Assembly: GCA_007695285.1 (NCBI GenBank)
Contig: REEC01000149.1
Location: 19,670 to 83,669 of the forward strand
Source of the DNA: Spirochaetaceae bacterium
GTDB lineage: Bacteria > Spirochaetota > Spirochaetia > DSM-27196 > PXBQ01
Length of the DNA: 64,000 nucleotides
Direction: 5' to 3'
The translations under genes were made by a program, and so were the position numbers. Position 1 is the stretch's first letter. The number at the start of each line of letters is the position of its first letter. Shown one piece after another: positions 40,511 to 48,692 of this stretch. Below the pieces are notes generated by a model. The model did not search any database and had not been told where the DNA came from. It saw only the letters and a list, made by a program, of their open reading frames with translations.

Positions 40511-41392
40511 ATGGAGTACACAACGCTCGGAAAGACGGGCAGGAAGGTCACGAGGATCGGGTTCGGGGGCGCGCCCGCGGGCCTCAAGGACTACCTCGAG
40601 TCGTACGATCCCGACGACGCCACCGACCGCGAGAAGACCGTCGCCGCTGTAGCGCGCGCGGTTGAACTCGGCATCACGTACTACGACACCGCACCCGGGT
40701 ACGGGAACGGGAAAAGCGAAGAGATCTTCGGCGAGGCTCTCGACGGCGTCGACGAAGACTCGATCTTCCTCGCGACAAAAATCGCACCCGATGATCCCGA
40801 CGCGACGCGCGCATCGATCGAGCAGAGTTTGAGACGGCTTCGCCGGTCGCGCATCGATCTGTTCCAGATCCACGGCACCGCGTACACGCTCGCACACGAG
40901 GAAGGCTTCTTCCGCAAAGGTGGGATGATCGAGCAGATGGAGCGTGCGCGCGAGGAAGGACTCACCCGACACATCGGCTTCACCGTCGAGGCGATCAACG
41001 AGACGACACTCAGGCTCATCAAGTGCGGACGCTTCGACACCGTACAACTCGCGTACAACATCATGTACCAGCATCCGTGCGATCCGTACTGGAAGTACGG
41101 GACGATGTACGACGCAGAGGCGCAAAACATGGGTATCGTCGTGATGAGGACGCTCACCTCGGGCCTGTTTCAACGTTGGATCAAGACCGTGAACCCGGAA
41201 AACACCTTCGACTACTCTGAGGCGCTCGCGCAGTTCGTGCTCTCGAATCCGCTCGTCGACGTCGCTCTGCTCGGGATGCGCACGGTCGAGACCGTCGAGA
41301 AGAACGTCCGGATCTGCGAGAACCTCGCGGGACGGATCGACATGGACGAGTTCCATCGGAAGTATCCGGCGATCGGCCCGCCGAGGGGATGA
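40511..41392 (+). CDS. Aldo/keto reductase heading the acid-sugar operon
   Basis: Protein of 293 aa, distinct from the other aldo-keto reductase. Tetrad residues: Asp/Tyr in YDTAPGYGNGKSEE, Lys in ATKIAPDDP, His in FQIHGTA. It contains an insert-like TLAHEEGFFRKGGMIEQMERAREEGLTRHIGF usual in the YdjG/L-galactose dehydrogenase branch. ATG 40511 follows GAAGGAT. The next gene (DUF1537 kinase) begins six bases after its stop, so it is the first gene of a four-gene operon and may make or reduce the acid sugar handled there. Confidence 0.9.
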   Translation: MEYTTLGKTGRKVTRIGFGGAPAGLKDYLESYDPDDATDREKTVAAVARAVELGITYYDTAPGYGNGKSEEIFGEALDGVDEDSIFLATKIAPDDPDATRASIEQSLRRLRRSRIDLFQIHGTAYTLAHEEGFFRKGGMIEQMERAREEGLTRHIGFTVEAINETTLRLIKCGRFDTVQLAYNIMYQHPCDPYWKYGTMYDAEAQNMGIVVMRTLTSGLFQRWIKTVNPENTFDYSEALAQFVLSNPLVDVALLGMRTVETVEKNVRICENLAGRIDMDEFHRKYPAIGPPRG

Positions 41393-41398
41393 GGCGCG

Positions 41399-42664
41399 AT
41401 GTTTGACCGAATCGTCGTGATCGCCGACGACTTCACCGGCGCGTGCGACACCGGCGTGCAGCTCGCGACCGCGACGCGCGTCTGCCCGGTGATTCTTGAC
41501 GTCTCGGACGCGCGGTCGCTCGAGATACGGATCCGCGACGCGCTCGATCGGTGGGGCAGCGTCGTCGTCGACACCGAGTCGCGCCACTCAGGCGCCGCCG
41601 ACGCGGCCGAGGTCGTGTTACGGTGTTCTCACGCGGCGGTCGCGGCGAACGCGGACGTCGTGTACAAAAAGGTCGACTCCACCTTACGAGGCAACATCGC
41701 GCACGAACTCGCCGCGGCGGTCACGGGCTCGGGTCGAAACATCGCGGTCGTCGCACCCGCGTATCCGGCCGCCGGGCGCACGACACGCGACGGTCTGTGT
41801 CTGGTCGACGGAACTCCCGTCGCGGAAACCGAGTTTGCGTCCGATTCCCGCTCGCCGGTAACCTCTTCGCGAATTCTCGACGTGTTGCCGGAGGAATCGC
41901 GCGTTTTTCACGCGGCGTCGGCCGATGATCTGCGCGTGATCCTGGACCGGACCGATCCGCCGGCGATGGTCGTCGTCGACGCGACAAACGAGACAGATCT
42001 CGACCGTATCGTGGAAGTTTGCAGCGACCAAATCGCAGAACTCGTGATGGTCGGTTCGGCGGGCCTCGCGGAGGCGGTCGCGCGCGCCCGAACGGCGGTC
42101 GGCGAAAAGGGACTCAACGAGAAGCGCGTCGAGCCCGGAAAGCGGACACGACAGTCCGTGCTCGCGATCGTCGGGAGCCGAAGCGAGCGAGCGCGGCGGC
42201 AGATCTCACGCGCGGTCACGGAGAGCGGCTGCCGTGTGATCGCGCTGGACCTCGTGCCGACCGACGGATCGTGGAGCGTCTCGCCGGCCGTCGTCACCGA
42301 GATCATCGAGGCGCTCGGATCGAGCCGTCGCGTAGTCGTGACGTCTCCGGAGCGAGTCGCCCCGGACGGTCCGGGTGCGGAGGACGTGTCCGCGGCGCTC
42401 TCGTCGATCGCCGCGCGCGCGTGGGACACCGGGAAAGTACTCGGGTTTTTCCTCACCGGAGGCGACACGGCGCGAAGCGTCGCCGACGCGCTCGGAGCGA
42501 CGGAAATCCTCATCCGCGCGGAGGTCGAACCCGGTGTGCCCGCGGTGACTCTGATCCGGCAAAACGGCCCGATCCGCGCCGTGACGAAGGCCGGCGGGTT
42601 CGGCAGCGACGATGCGATAGTTCGCGCGTTCGACTATCTGATGGAGGACACATGCTGGGTGTGA
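41399..42664 (+). CDS. Four-carbon acid sugar kinase (DUF1537 family)
   Basis: ATP-dependent kinase of 421 aa, the OtnK/DtnK/DerK family that phosphorylates D-threonate, D-erythronate or 3-oxo-tetronate at O4. N-terminal substrate domain: VVIADDFTGACDTGVQLA, DTESRH, YKKVDSTLRGN. C-terminal nucleotide domain: FFLTGGDTARSVADALGA and KAGGFGSDDAI. It sits directly before pdxA2 and overlaps it by 13 bases; that pair is established for threonate and erythronate catabolism, so phosphorylation of a tetronate followed by oxidative decarboxylation is likely. Exact substrate unknown. Confidence 0.9.
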   Translation: MFDRIVVIADDFTGACDTGVQLATATRVCPVILDVSDARSLEIRIRDALDRWGSVVVDTESRHSGAADAAEVVLRCSHAAVAANADVVYKKVDSTLRGNIAHELAAAVTGSGRNIAVVAPAYPAAGRTTRDGLCLVDGTPVAETEFASDSRSPVTSSRILDVLPEESRVFHAASADDLRVILDRTDPPAMVVVDATNETDLDRIVEVCSDQIAELVMVGSAGLAEAVARARTAVGEKGLNEKRVEPGKRTRQSVLAIVGSRSERARRQISRAVTESGCRVIALDLVPTDGSWSVSPAVVTEIIEALGSSRRVVVTSPERVAPDGPGAEDVSAALSSIAARAWDTGKVLGFFLTGGDTARSVADALGATEILIRAEVEPGVPAVTLIRQNGPIRAVTKAGGFGSDDAIVRAFDYLMEDTCWV

Positions 42665-43644
42665 CGATTGGAGACGCCAACGGCGTCGGCCCCGAGATTC
42701 TGATCCGGGCGGTCGCTTCGGGAGCTATCACGGTGCCGTTTCTCGCGTACGGCGACGCGGCCGTACTCGAGTACGCGGCCGATCGACTCGATCTGCCGGT
42801 GGCGATCGAGCGCGCGGATCCGGGAACAGGCGGCGGAATACGGTCACCGGGCGAATCGCGGCGACGCGTACGCGTCGTCGACACCGAGATCCTGACCGCG
42901 GCAGATATCACACCGGGGGAGGTTTCCCGCGCGGTCGGAGCGGCTGCGGTCGAGTACGTCGACCGCGCGACGCGCGACGCGCTTTCGGGTGTGATCGACG
43001 GGATCGTGACGCTACCGATCAACAAAGAGGCGTCCCGCCTTTCGCGCACCGATTTTTCCGGGCACACCGAGTTCATCGCGCAGATCTGCGGTAATCCGCC
43101 GGTCACGATGATGCTTGTCTCGGATCGACTCATCGTGACGCACGTCTCGACGCACGTCGCGCTGCGCGAGGCGATCGACCGCGCGACGCGCGAACGCGTC
43201 CTCGAGGTAATCCGGCTCACGGACTCGGCGGTCAAGCGGCTGCGCGCTCACGCGCGGATCGCGGTAGCGGGGCTCAATCCGCACGCGGGTGAACACGGCG
43301 CGTTCGGGACCGAGGACGATGAGTGCATACGCCCCGCGATCGAAGCTGCCCGAGCCGAGGGGATCGACGCGTACGGCCCGGAGCCCGCCGACACGGTGTT
43401 CTTCAACACCGTGCACCGAAATCGGTTCGACGCGGTCGTGTGTATGTACCACGATCAAGGGCATATCCCGATCAAGACGCTCGATTTTGACGGTGGAGTC
43501 AACGTGACGCTCGGGCTTCCGATTGTCCGAACGTCGGTCGACCACGGCACCGCGTACGACATCGCGTACAAAGGCGTCGCCGCGACTCGGAGCTTTGAGC
43601 TCGCGTTCGCCCTCGCCGAGAAACTTTTGGAGCACGAAACATGA
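42652..43644 (+). CDS. pdxA2: 4-phospho-acid-sugar dehydrogenase, PdxA2-like
   Basis: NAD-dependent oxidative decarboxylase of 330 aa. It starts MLGVTIGDANGVGPEILIRA. Metal and substrate residues are in GHTEFIAQICG, THVSTHVALREAI, GLNPHAGEHGAFG and MYHDQGHIPIK. The family includes PdxA (vitamin B6 synthesis) and PdxA2 (4-phospho-D-threonate or -erythronate to dihydroxyacetone phosphate and CO2); the coupled DUF1537 kinase favours PdxA2. ATG 42652 follows GGAGGACAC. It overlaps the next gene by four bases. Confidence 0.9.
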   Translation: MLGVTIGDANGVGPEILIRAVASGAITVPFLAYGDAAVLEYAADRLDLPVAIERADPGTGGGIRSPGESRRRVRVVDTEILTAADITPGEVSRAVGAAAVEYVDRATRDALSGVIDGIVTLPINKEASRLSRTDFSGHTEFIAQICGNPPVTMMLVSDRLIVTHVSTHVALREAIDRATRERVLEVIRLTDSAVKRLRAHARIAVAGLNPHAGEHGAFGTEDDECIRPAIEAARAEGIDAYGPEPADTVFFNTVHRNRFDAVVCMYHDQGHIPIKTLDFDGGVNVTLGLPIVRTSVDHGTAYDIAYKGVAATRSFELAFALAEKLLEHET

Positions 43645-44657
43645 CGATGAAAAACGGAACAAAACCTTCTCCTCCGGGCGGTCTCGTCGACGCGTACATG
43701 CACGTCGGATCGCCACGATTCGGCACGACCGAACAGGCGCTCGAGACGTGCGACCGGTGGGGCATCAAAAAGGCCGTGCTCGTGCTCGGCCCGGGAGTCC
43801 CGGACATCCGCGCGATTTACGACGCCGCCCGCGCGCGGCCGGACTCGATTCGGACAGTAGGGGTTCCTTTCGGCGACACTGCCGAGCGACGCAGAGAATG
43901 CGTCGAGCTCTGTATCGAAGCGGGAGCCGTCGGCGTACGCCTTCAAGGCAACGAGCCTATCGAGAATCCGGCGATCCTTGACCTTATCGGCAAAGCCGGG
44001 CTCTGGGTCTACGCGACAGATCCGCTCCGCTCCGCGCAACACGCGGCGATTTTCTCGGAGTGGCTCGAGAGCTACCCGACCGCGCGCATCGCGGCGCCGC
44101 ACTTCCTGAGACCGACGACCGCGCCTCTCGAGACCGCCGACGCCGAACGCCTCGTCGCTCACCCACGATTCTTCGCGATCTTCTCGCGCCACGGTGGCGT
44201 CGGGAGCGCGCATCGATATCCACACACCGATCTACGCCCGTGGGTCGAACGCGTCATCGAGTTATGCGGCCGCGAGCGGATTCTCTGGGGAAGCGAGTAC
44301 CCTGTACTCTACTGGCGCGACGAAAGGATCGACGCCGCGGTCCGCTGGATCACCGAGCTCGGGATCGAGATCGACGAGCCGGCCTTCGCCGCGTACGCGG
44401 CGAACACGGCCGACGCGCTGTTCTTCTCGGGGTCTCCGCCGACCGCCCGTTTGCGCGAACTCCCGGAGTGGCTCGCAGGATTCACGGTCGATCGACCGGT
44501 TCTGATCGCCGAGAACGGCCCGATCGCGCTTCCGGGAGACGTGTACGAGCCGCTATTCGCCGCGTTCCACGCGCAACACAGACCCGAGTCGTCGATGACG
44601 TTCTCGGAGTTCTGCGTCGAACAGCTGCGCGTCCGCGCGGCCCAGCTCGCGGAGTAA
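43641..44657 (+). CDS. Amidohydrolase-family protein with altered metal motifs
   Basis: TIM-barrel protein of 338 aa of the Amidohydro_2 type. The usual N-terminal metal motif H-x-H appears as Y-M-H (VDAYMHVGSPRF), and the usual GSDxP aspartate motif near the end of the barrel appears as WGSEYP. Other barrel stretches are GVRLQGNEPIENPA, APHFLRPTT and FSRHGGVGSAHRYPHTD. It may be a lactonase, decarboxylase or a member that has lost metal binding. The start ATGA overlaps the pdxA2 stop. Last gene of the acid-sugar operon. Confidence 0.8.
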   Translation: MTMKNGTKPSPPGGLVDAYMHVGSPRFGTTEQALETCDRWGIKKAVLVLGPGVPDIRAIYDAARARPDSIRTVGVPFGDTAERRRECVELCIEAGAVGVRLQGNEPIENPAILDLIGKAGLWVYATDPLRSAQHAAIFSEWLESYPTARIAAPHFLRPTTAPLETADAERLVAHPRFFAIFSRHGGVGSAHRYPHTDLRPWVERVIELCGRERILWGSEYPVLYWRDERIDAAVRWITELGIEIDEPAFAAYAANTADALFFSGSPPTARLRELPEWLAGFTVDRPVLIAENGPIALPGDVYEPLFAAFHAQHRPESSMTFSEFCVEQLRVRAAQLAE

Positions 44658-44673
44658 CGGAGTAACGGCGACC

Positions 44674-44702
44674 TTGAACCACGTGGCCCGATGAATCATA
44701 CT
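44674..44702 (+). promoter_or_regulatory. Promoter of the GHL6-like gene, nearly leaderless
   Basis: TTGAAC (44674-44679), 17 bases, CATACT (44697-44702), ending eight bases before the ATG at 44711. The predicted transcript start leaves at most about two untranslated bases. Confidence 0.45.
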
Positions 44703-44710
44703 CCCGGGTT

Positions 44711-46894
44711 ATGACCCCAAGCAAAAAACCGAGCACACCCGGTACACCGTACTGGTATCACGAGCCGAGACGGATTCTCCAGACGGTACTCCGCGAGATC
44801 GACGCTCCCGAGTACGACGCCGACGCCGTCGTCGCGCACATGAGGGAAGTCGGGTACGACACGCTCGTCGTGAACGCGGGCGGAATCTTCGACTTTTTTC
44901 CGAGCCCATTGGCTTTTGCGAACCCGTGCAAATTCATGGGCGAGCGGGACATCCTCGCGGAGATCTCGTCGGCGGTGAAGGCCGCCGGTCTGCGGATCAT
45001 CACGCGGGTTGATTTCCGTGGCGTCGAAAAATCGAAGTACGACGAACACCCCGAGTGGTTCGCCGCCGGGCCGGACGGAAAACCGGTCGTCGGAGGGTAC
45101 AACAGCGTCCCGCTGTACGCGCCGTGTTACACGGGCCGGTACCGAAACGAGCACGCGACCGCGTTCATCGACCACATTCTCTCGACGTATCCGATCGACG
45201 GAATCTGGCACAACTCGGTCCACATCGGTCATACGTGTTACTGCGAGACGTGCAGCGCCGATTACCGAGCGGCAACCGGACACGAGATCCCGATCGAAGA
45301 GACCGCCGACGACGCGGCGATGGAACGGTACTGGGACTGGAAAGCCGGAAAAGCACGCGCGAACCTTACGGTTCTCCGCGGAGCGGTGAAAAACCACGGC
45401 GAAGACAAAGCGTACGTCGCCGAGGTGTTCAGCATGTTCGACGTCGCGCAACCCAAACGTTTCGGGATCGACCTGTACGAGGCCGCGACGTACTTCGATT
45501 TTCTCGTCAGCGTCGCGTTTCTGACCGGAAACAAACCCGGCGCTCACTGGGAACCCCTCTCGTACGCGGGCAGCATTACGCGCTTTCTCAAGGCGCTCGA
45601 GCCGGGCAAACGCTCGGTGATCCTGCACGGCTCAAACGGAAACTCGTTCCGGTACATCGGAGACCCTCCGCAGGATCTTCGCACGTGGCTCTGGGAAGCC
45701 GCTTCTCTCGGCGGGTCGCACTGGAACTGCGTGTTCAACGGCGTGCACCCCGGCAGAACGGTCGACCGGCGAAACGCGGCGATCACCGCGGACGTGAACT
45801 CGTTTCTGCGCGAGTTCGGCGAGTTGACCGTGAACGCGGTCCCGGTGACCGACGCTCTCGTGTACTACTCAAAACCGAGCAAGGACATGTTCGGCAACGA
45901 CGACATCGAACAGGATCTCTGTATATCGGCAATCCGCGGCGCCGAGTCGGCGTTGATCGACAGCCACGTGCAGTACGGGTTTGCCCCCGACGCGGGCTTC
46001 GACCTCGACACGATCGCCGGCGCGCGTCTTGTGATCCTTCCGAACGTGATCTGCCTCTCGGACCACGACTGCGCGGTCATCCGCGAGTACGTCGAACAGG
46101 GCGGCAGCCTGCTCGCGACGCACCTCACATCGAGCCGCGACGAGACCGGACGGCTGCGCGACGCGCCCGGACTCGCGGACGTATTCGGCGTGACCTTCCC
46201 CGGAGGCTCACCCGACGACGGTGCCGAGTTGATCGACAGTTCGTACGACTGCTACCAGTATCTCGCGCAGCGCGACCATCCGATCCTCTCGGGCATCGCC
46301 GATACCGAACTCATCATGAACGGTGGCACGACGGTCCACGTCGCCGCGCGCGACTCCTCCGATGTCGTCGCGACGACGACCGCGATCATCCGCAATCAGC
46401 CGCCCGAGAAGGCGTGGGTCGACGATCTCTCGGCCGGTAGCCCGACGATAATCGCGCGTCGGTTCGGGAACGGTCGCGTCGTGTACTGCGCGAATCAACT
46501 CGACCGGCTGATCTTCACGAACGGGCACCCCGACTTTCGCACGGTGTACACGAACGCGATCTCATGGCTCGGCGGCAATGTCACGAGCCTCGCGACGAAC
46601 GCGCCGGCGGGGGTACACGTCGCGCTTCTCGCCTCCGAAAGGGCATCGTCGTACATCGTGTCGCTCGTGAACCACACGTCGCACGCGGCACGCCCGCTCT
46701 CGGATATCGTGCCGGTACGCGCAATCGAGGTGCGTGTTACGCTACCGGCGGTCGGCGTCTCGACGCGCGTATTGCGCTCTTCGGGCGCGGTGCGCGCGCG
46801 GCTCCGTGGCCGCGAAGCACGGCTCGAGTTCGAGGAGCTCCACGAGTTCTCATCGGTCGAGATCACGTTCGCGCGCGACTCGGCGAACGCGTGA
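44711..46894 (+). CDS. Putative glycoside hydrolase, GHL6-like barrel plus GH42-type trimerisation domain
   Basis: Protein of 727 aa, cytoplasmic by sequence. Residues about 25-370 form a barrel like the hypothetical glycosyl hydrolase family GHL6: VGYDTLVVNAGGIFDFFPS, RIITRVDFRGVEKSKYDEHPEWF, YAPCYTGRYRNEHATAFI and DGIWHNSVHIGHTCYCETCS (a C-x-C-x2-C cluster that may bind metal). Residues about 385-650 look like the beta-galactosidase trimerisation fold (ALIDSHVQYGFAPDA, GARLVILPNVICLSDHD, GGSLLATHLTSSRDE, YCANQLDRLIF). Activity is unproven. There is no ribosome site. It follows the acid-sugar operon but has its own promoter. Confidence 0.75.
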   Translation: MTPSKKPSTPGTPYWYHEPRRILQTVLREIDAPEYDADAVVAHMREVGYDTLVVNAGGIFDFFPSPLAFANPCKFMGERDILAEISSAVKAAGLRIITRVDFRGVEKSKYDEHPEWFAAGPDGKPVVGGYNSVPLYAPCYTGRYRNEHATAFIDHILSTYPIDGIWHNSVHIGHTCYCETCSADYRAATGHEIPIEETADDAAMERYWDWKAGKARANLTVLRGAVKNHGEDKAYVAEVFSMFDVAQPKRFGIDLYEAATYFDFLVSVAFLTGNKPGAHWEPLSYAGSITRFLKALEPGKRSVILHGSNGNSFRYIGDPPQDLRTWLWEAASLGGSHWNCVFNGVHPGRTVDRRNAAITADVNSFLREFGELTVNAVPVTDALVYYSKPSKDMFGNDDIEQDLCISAIRGAESALIDSHVQYGFAPDAGFDLDTIAGARLVILPNVICLSDHDCAVIREYVEQGGSLLATHLTSSRDETGRLRDAPGLADVFGVTFPGGSPDDGAELIDSSYDCYQYLAQRDHPILSGIADTELIMNGGTTVHVAARDSSDVVATTTAIIRNQPPEKAWVDDLSAGSPTIIARRFGNGRVVYCANQLDRLIFTNGHPDFRTVYTNAISWLGGNVTSLATNAPAGVHVALLASERASSYIVSLVNHTSHAARPLSDIVPVRAIEVRVTLPAVGVSTRVLRSSGAVRARLRGREARLEFEELHEFSSVEITFARDSANA

Positions 46895-46912
46895 GTCGGC
46901 GATAGAGACGAT

Positions 46913-47836
46913 CTACGCGCCGTCGGACGCCGGGACGACGAGCAACACCGCGTCCGGGATTACGGTCGCTTCAACCGGCGTCGTCCCAAAAACCTCTCCG
47001 TCACCCTGTACCGGGTGTTTGCCACGACGAGACTCGATCCGGACGCGCTCGGTCGCGGTGTAGTGGCGCAACCGGCCGTCGTCTTTGCTCACCCGGAATA
47101 ATGTTCGAAAAAACAGGCGCACGTACTCGAAGGTCGACCTCGCGTCGACGACGTATACCTCGATGCGCCCGTCGGCGAACGTCTCCCGGGGTCCCAGCGC
47201 AAACGGAGGGTGCTCGGTAATCGTTCCGCTCGACACGAGGATCTCGGTCGCGTTGAGCGCGATCGATCGCCCGTCCACGGTAAGGCGGAACCGGTCGGAC
47301 CGCAACCCGATGATGTGCCCGAGAACCGTCCAGACGTACGCGACGACACCGAACCGTTTCTTGTTGTCGGGCAGCGTGTCCTCCATCGACCGCGAACTGA
47401 TACCCGTGCTCACGTTCAGCACAAAAAAAGTATCGCCGACCTTCATCGCGTCGAGTGAGATCACCTCGTGTGGGCCCGCGACGACCGACAACGCGGGTTT
47501 GAGCGCGGCCGGGAGTCTGACCGCGCGCGCGAAGATGTTGCCGGTTCCGACCGGAAGAATCGCGAGTGGGACCGACGACCCGATCAAGCCGTTCACGACG
47601 GCAGCAACCGTTCCGTCGCCCCCCGCGGCAACAACCATCGTCGCGCCGTCTTTCACCGCGGCGCGCGTCACCGCGGCGATGTCTTCTTCACCCGTGGTCT
47701 CGTACACGGCGAGTGACGCGACGTGAGGGGCGAGTTCGGTCTCGAGCAGCGCGCGGACGTTCTCCGGGTCTCCGATGTGGCCCGAGGCGGGGTTCAAGAC
47801 GGCGCAAACGGAGTGAGCTCTTCGCTGTGTGTCCAT
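46913..47836 (-). CDS. Diacylglycerol/lipid kinase family protein (YegS/DagK-like)
   Basis: Soluble lipid kinase of 307 aa. The N-terminal fold has AVLNPASGHIGD and the catalytic glycine-rich VVAAGGDGTVAAVVNGLIG, followed by AILPVGTGNIFARAVRLP, all hallmark DAGK catalytic motifs. The C-terminal half is the beta-sandwich (PVQGDGEVFGTTPVEATVIPDAVLLVVP). ATG 47836 follows AGGAGCG; a long in-frame extension upstream overlaps the HAD gene and is not coding. It starts 13 bases after the HAD gene stop, so they are one operon. Confidence 0.9.
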   Translation of the reverse strand: MDTQRRAHSVCAVLNPASGHIGDPENVRALLETELAPHVASLAVYETTGEEDIAAVTRAAVKDGATMVVAAGGDGTVAAVVNGLIGSSVPLAILPVGTGNIFARAVRLPAALKPALSVVAGPHEVISLDAMKVGDTFFVLNVSTGISSRSMEDTLPDNKKRFGVVAYVWTVLGHIIGLRSDRFRLTVDGRSIALNATEILVSSGTITEHPPFALGPRETFADGRIEVYVVDARSTFEYVRLFFRTLFRVSKDDGRLRHYTATERVRIESRRGKHPVQGDGEVFGTTPVEATVIPDAVLLVVPASDGA

Positions 47837-47849
47837 TACGCGCTCGCTC

Positions 47850-48653
47850 CTACGAGAAAAATCGCTCCGCCAACTCGCCGATCGCGCCGGTTTCGGCGCT
47901 CTTCTCGAGCACGACGTCGGCGGTCCGCTTGAGTTCCTCGCGCGCGTTCGCGACGGCAATACCGAGTCCCGCGGCTTCGAGCATCTCCGAGTCATTGGCG
48001 CTGTCTCCGACCGCGACCGTCTCTTCGATCGGGATTCCAAGCCGGTTCGCGAGAAAACGCAGAGCCGTCCCTTTGTTCACCGCGGGATGCACGATCTCGA
48101 GGTACGTCGGTTTGGAGAACACACCGACAAAAAGTCCGCCGGACTCGGCCATGAGATTTGGATAGTGGCGCTTGAGCACCTCGGGTTCGTCAATTATCAG
48201 AAGCTTTGCGCATCCTCCCGGGAGCGCGGCACCGAGGTCTGCGACAAGGCGAAAATCCATCGACGTCGCACGCGCGTACGCGGCGCATCGTGCATCGTTT
48301 GTTTCGCTGATGAAATCGCTCTCGCCGTACCCTTGGAGAACCAGGTTGTTTCTCCGCGCGTACCGGCTCACGATATCGATCGCTTCGCGCGAGAGAAGCT
48401 GTTCGAAAAGGACGTTGCCGGACAGTGCGGACGTGACGCGCGCGCCGTTGAACGAGATCAGGTACTCGTCGTCGGCGAGGGGAAGAATCATCTCGGCGAC
48501 GCGGCGTACGCTCACCGTCGCGCGCCCCGAGCTCACGACGATCGTGATGCCGCGTTCGTGTAGTTCGCGAAGCGCGTCGCGATTTGCATCGGGCAGAGAT
48601 CCGTCGGGAGCAAGAATCGTATCGTCGATGTCACAGGCGAGTAAGCGGTACAT
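47850..48653 (-). CDS. Cof-type HAD-superfamily phosphatase
   Basis: Phosphatase of 267 aa. Motif I LACDIDDTILAPDG (nucleophile and acid Asp), motif II VVSSGRA, and the C-terminal Mg site VGDSANDSEM and GIAVANA are intact. The Cof/YidA group removes phosphate from sugar phosphates and pyridoxal phosphate. There is no ribosome site before ATG 48653, while a TATCAT lies five bases upstream, so the message is probably leaderless. It is 39 bases after the methyltransferase gene. Confidence 0.9.
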   Translation of the reverse strand: MYRLLACDIDDTILAPDGSLPDANRDALRELHERGITIVVSSGRATVSVRRVAEMILPLADDEYLISFNGARVTSALSGNVLFEQLLSREAIDIVSRYARRNNLVLQGYGESDFISETNDARCAAYARATSMDFRLVADLGAALPGGCAKLLIIDEPEVLKRHYPNLMAESGGLFVGVFSKPTYLEIVHPAVNKGTALRFLANRLGIPIEETVAVGDSANDSEMLEAAGLGIAVANAREELKRTADVVLEKSAETGAIGELAERFFS

Positions 48654-48658
48654 GCCGC

Positions 48659-48687
48659 ATGATAGGTCAAACCCGGCACGAGATCAA
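48659..48687 (-). promoter_or_regulatory. Promoter of the HAD-lipid kinase operon, leaderless arrangement
   Basis: Minus strand TTGATC (48682-48687), 17 bases, TATCAT (48659-48664); five bases separate the -10 from the ATG at 48653. Confidence 0.5.
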
Positions 48688-48692
48688 GCGCG

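Noticed and set aside
45055..46440. Open frame of 461 codons in another frame of the GHL6-like gene
   Set aside because: Arginine-rich composition typical of a frame-shifted read of GC-rich coding DNA.
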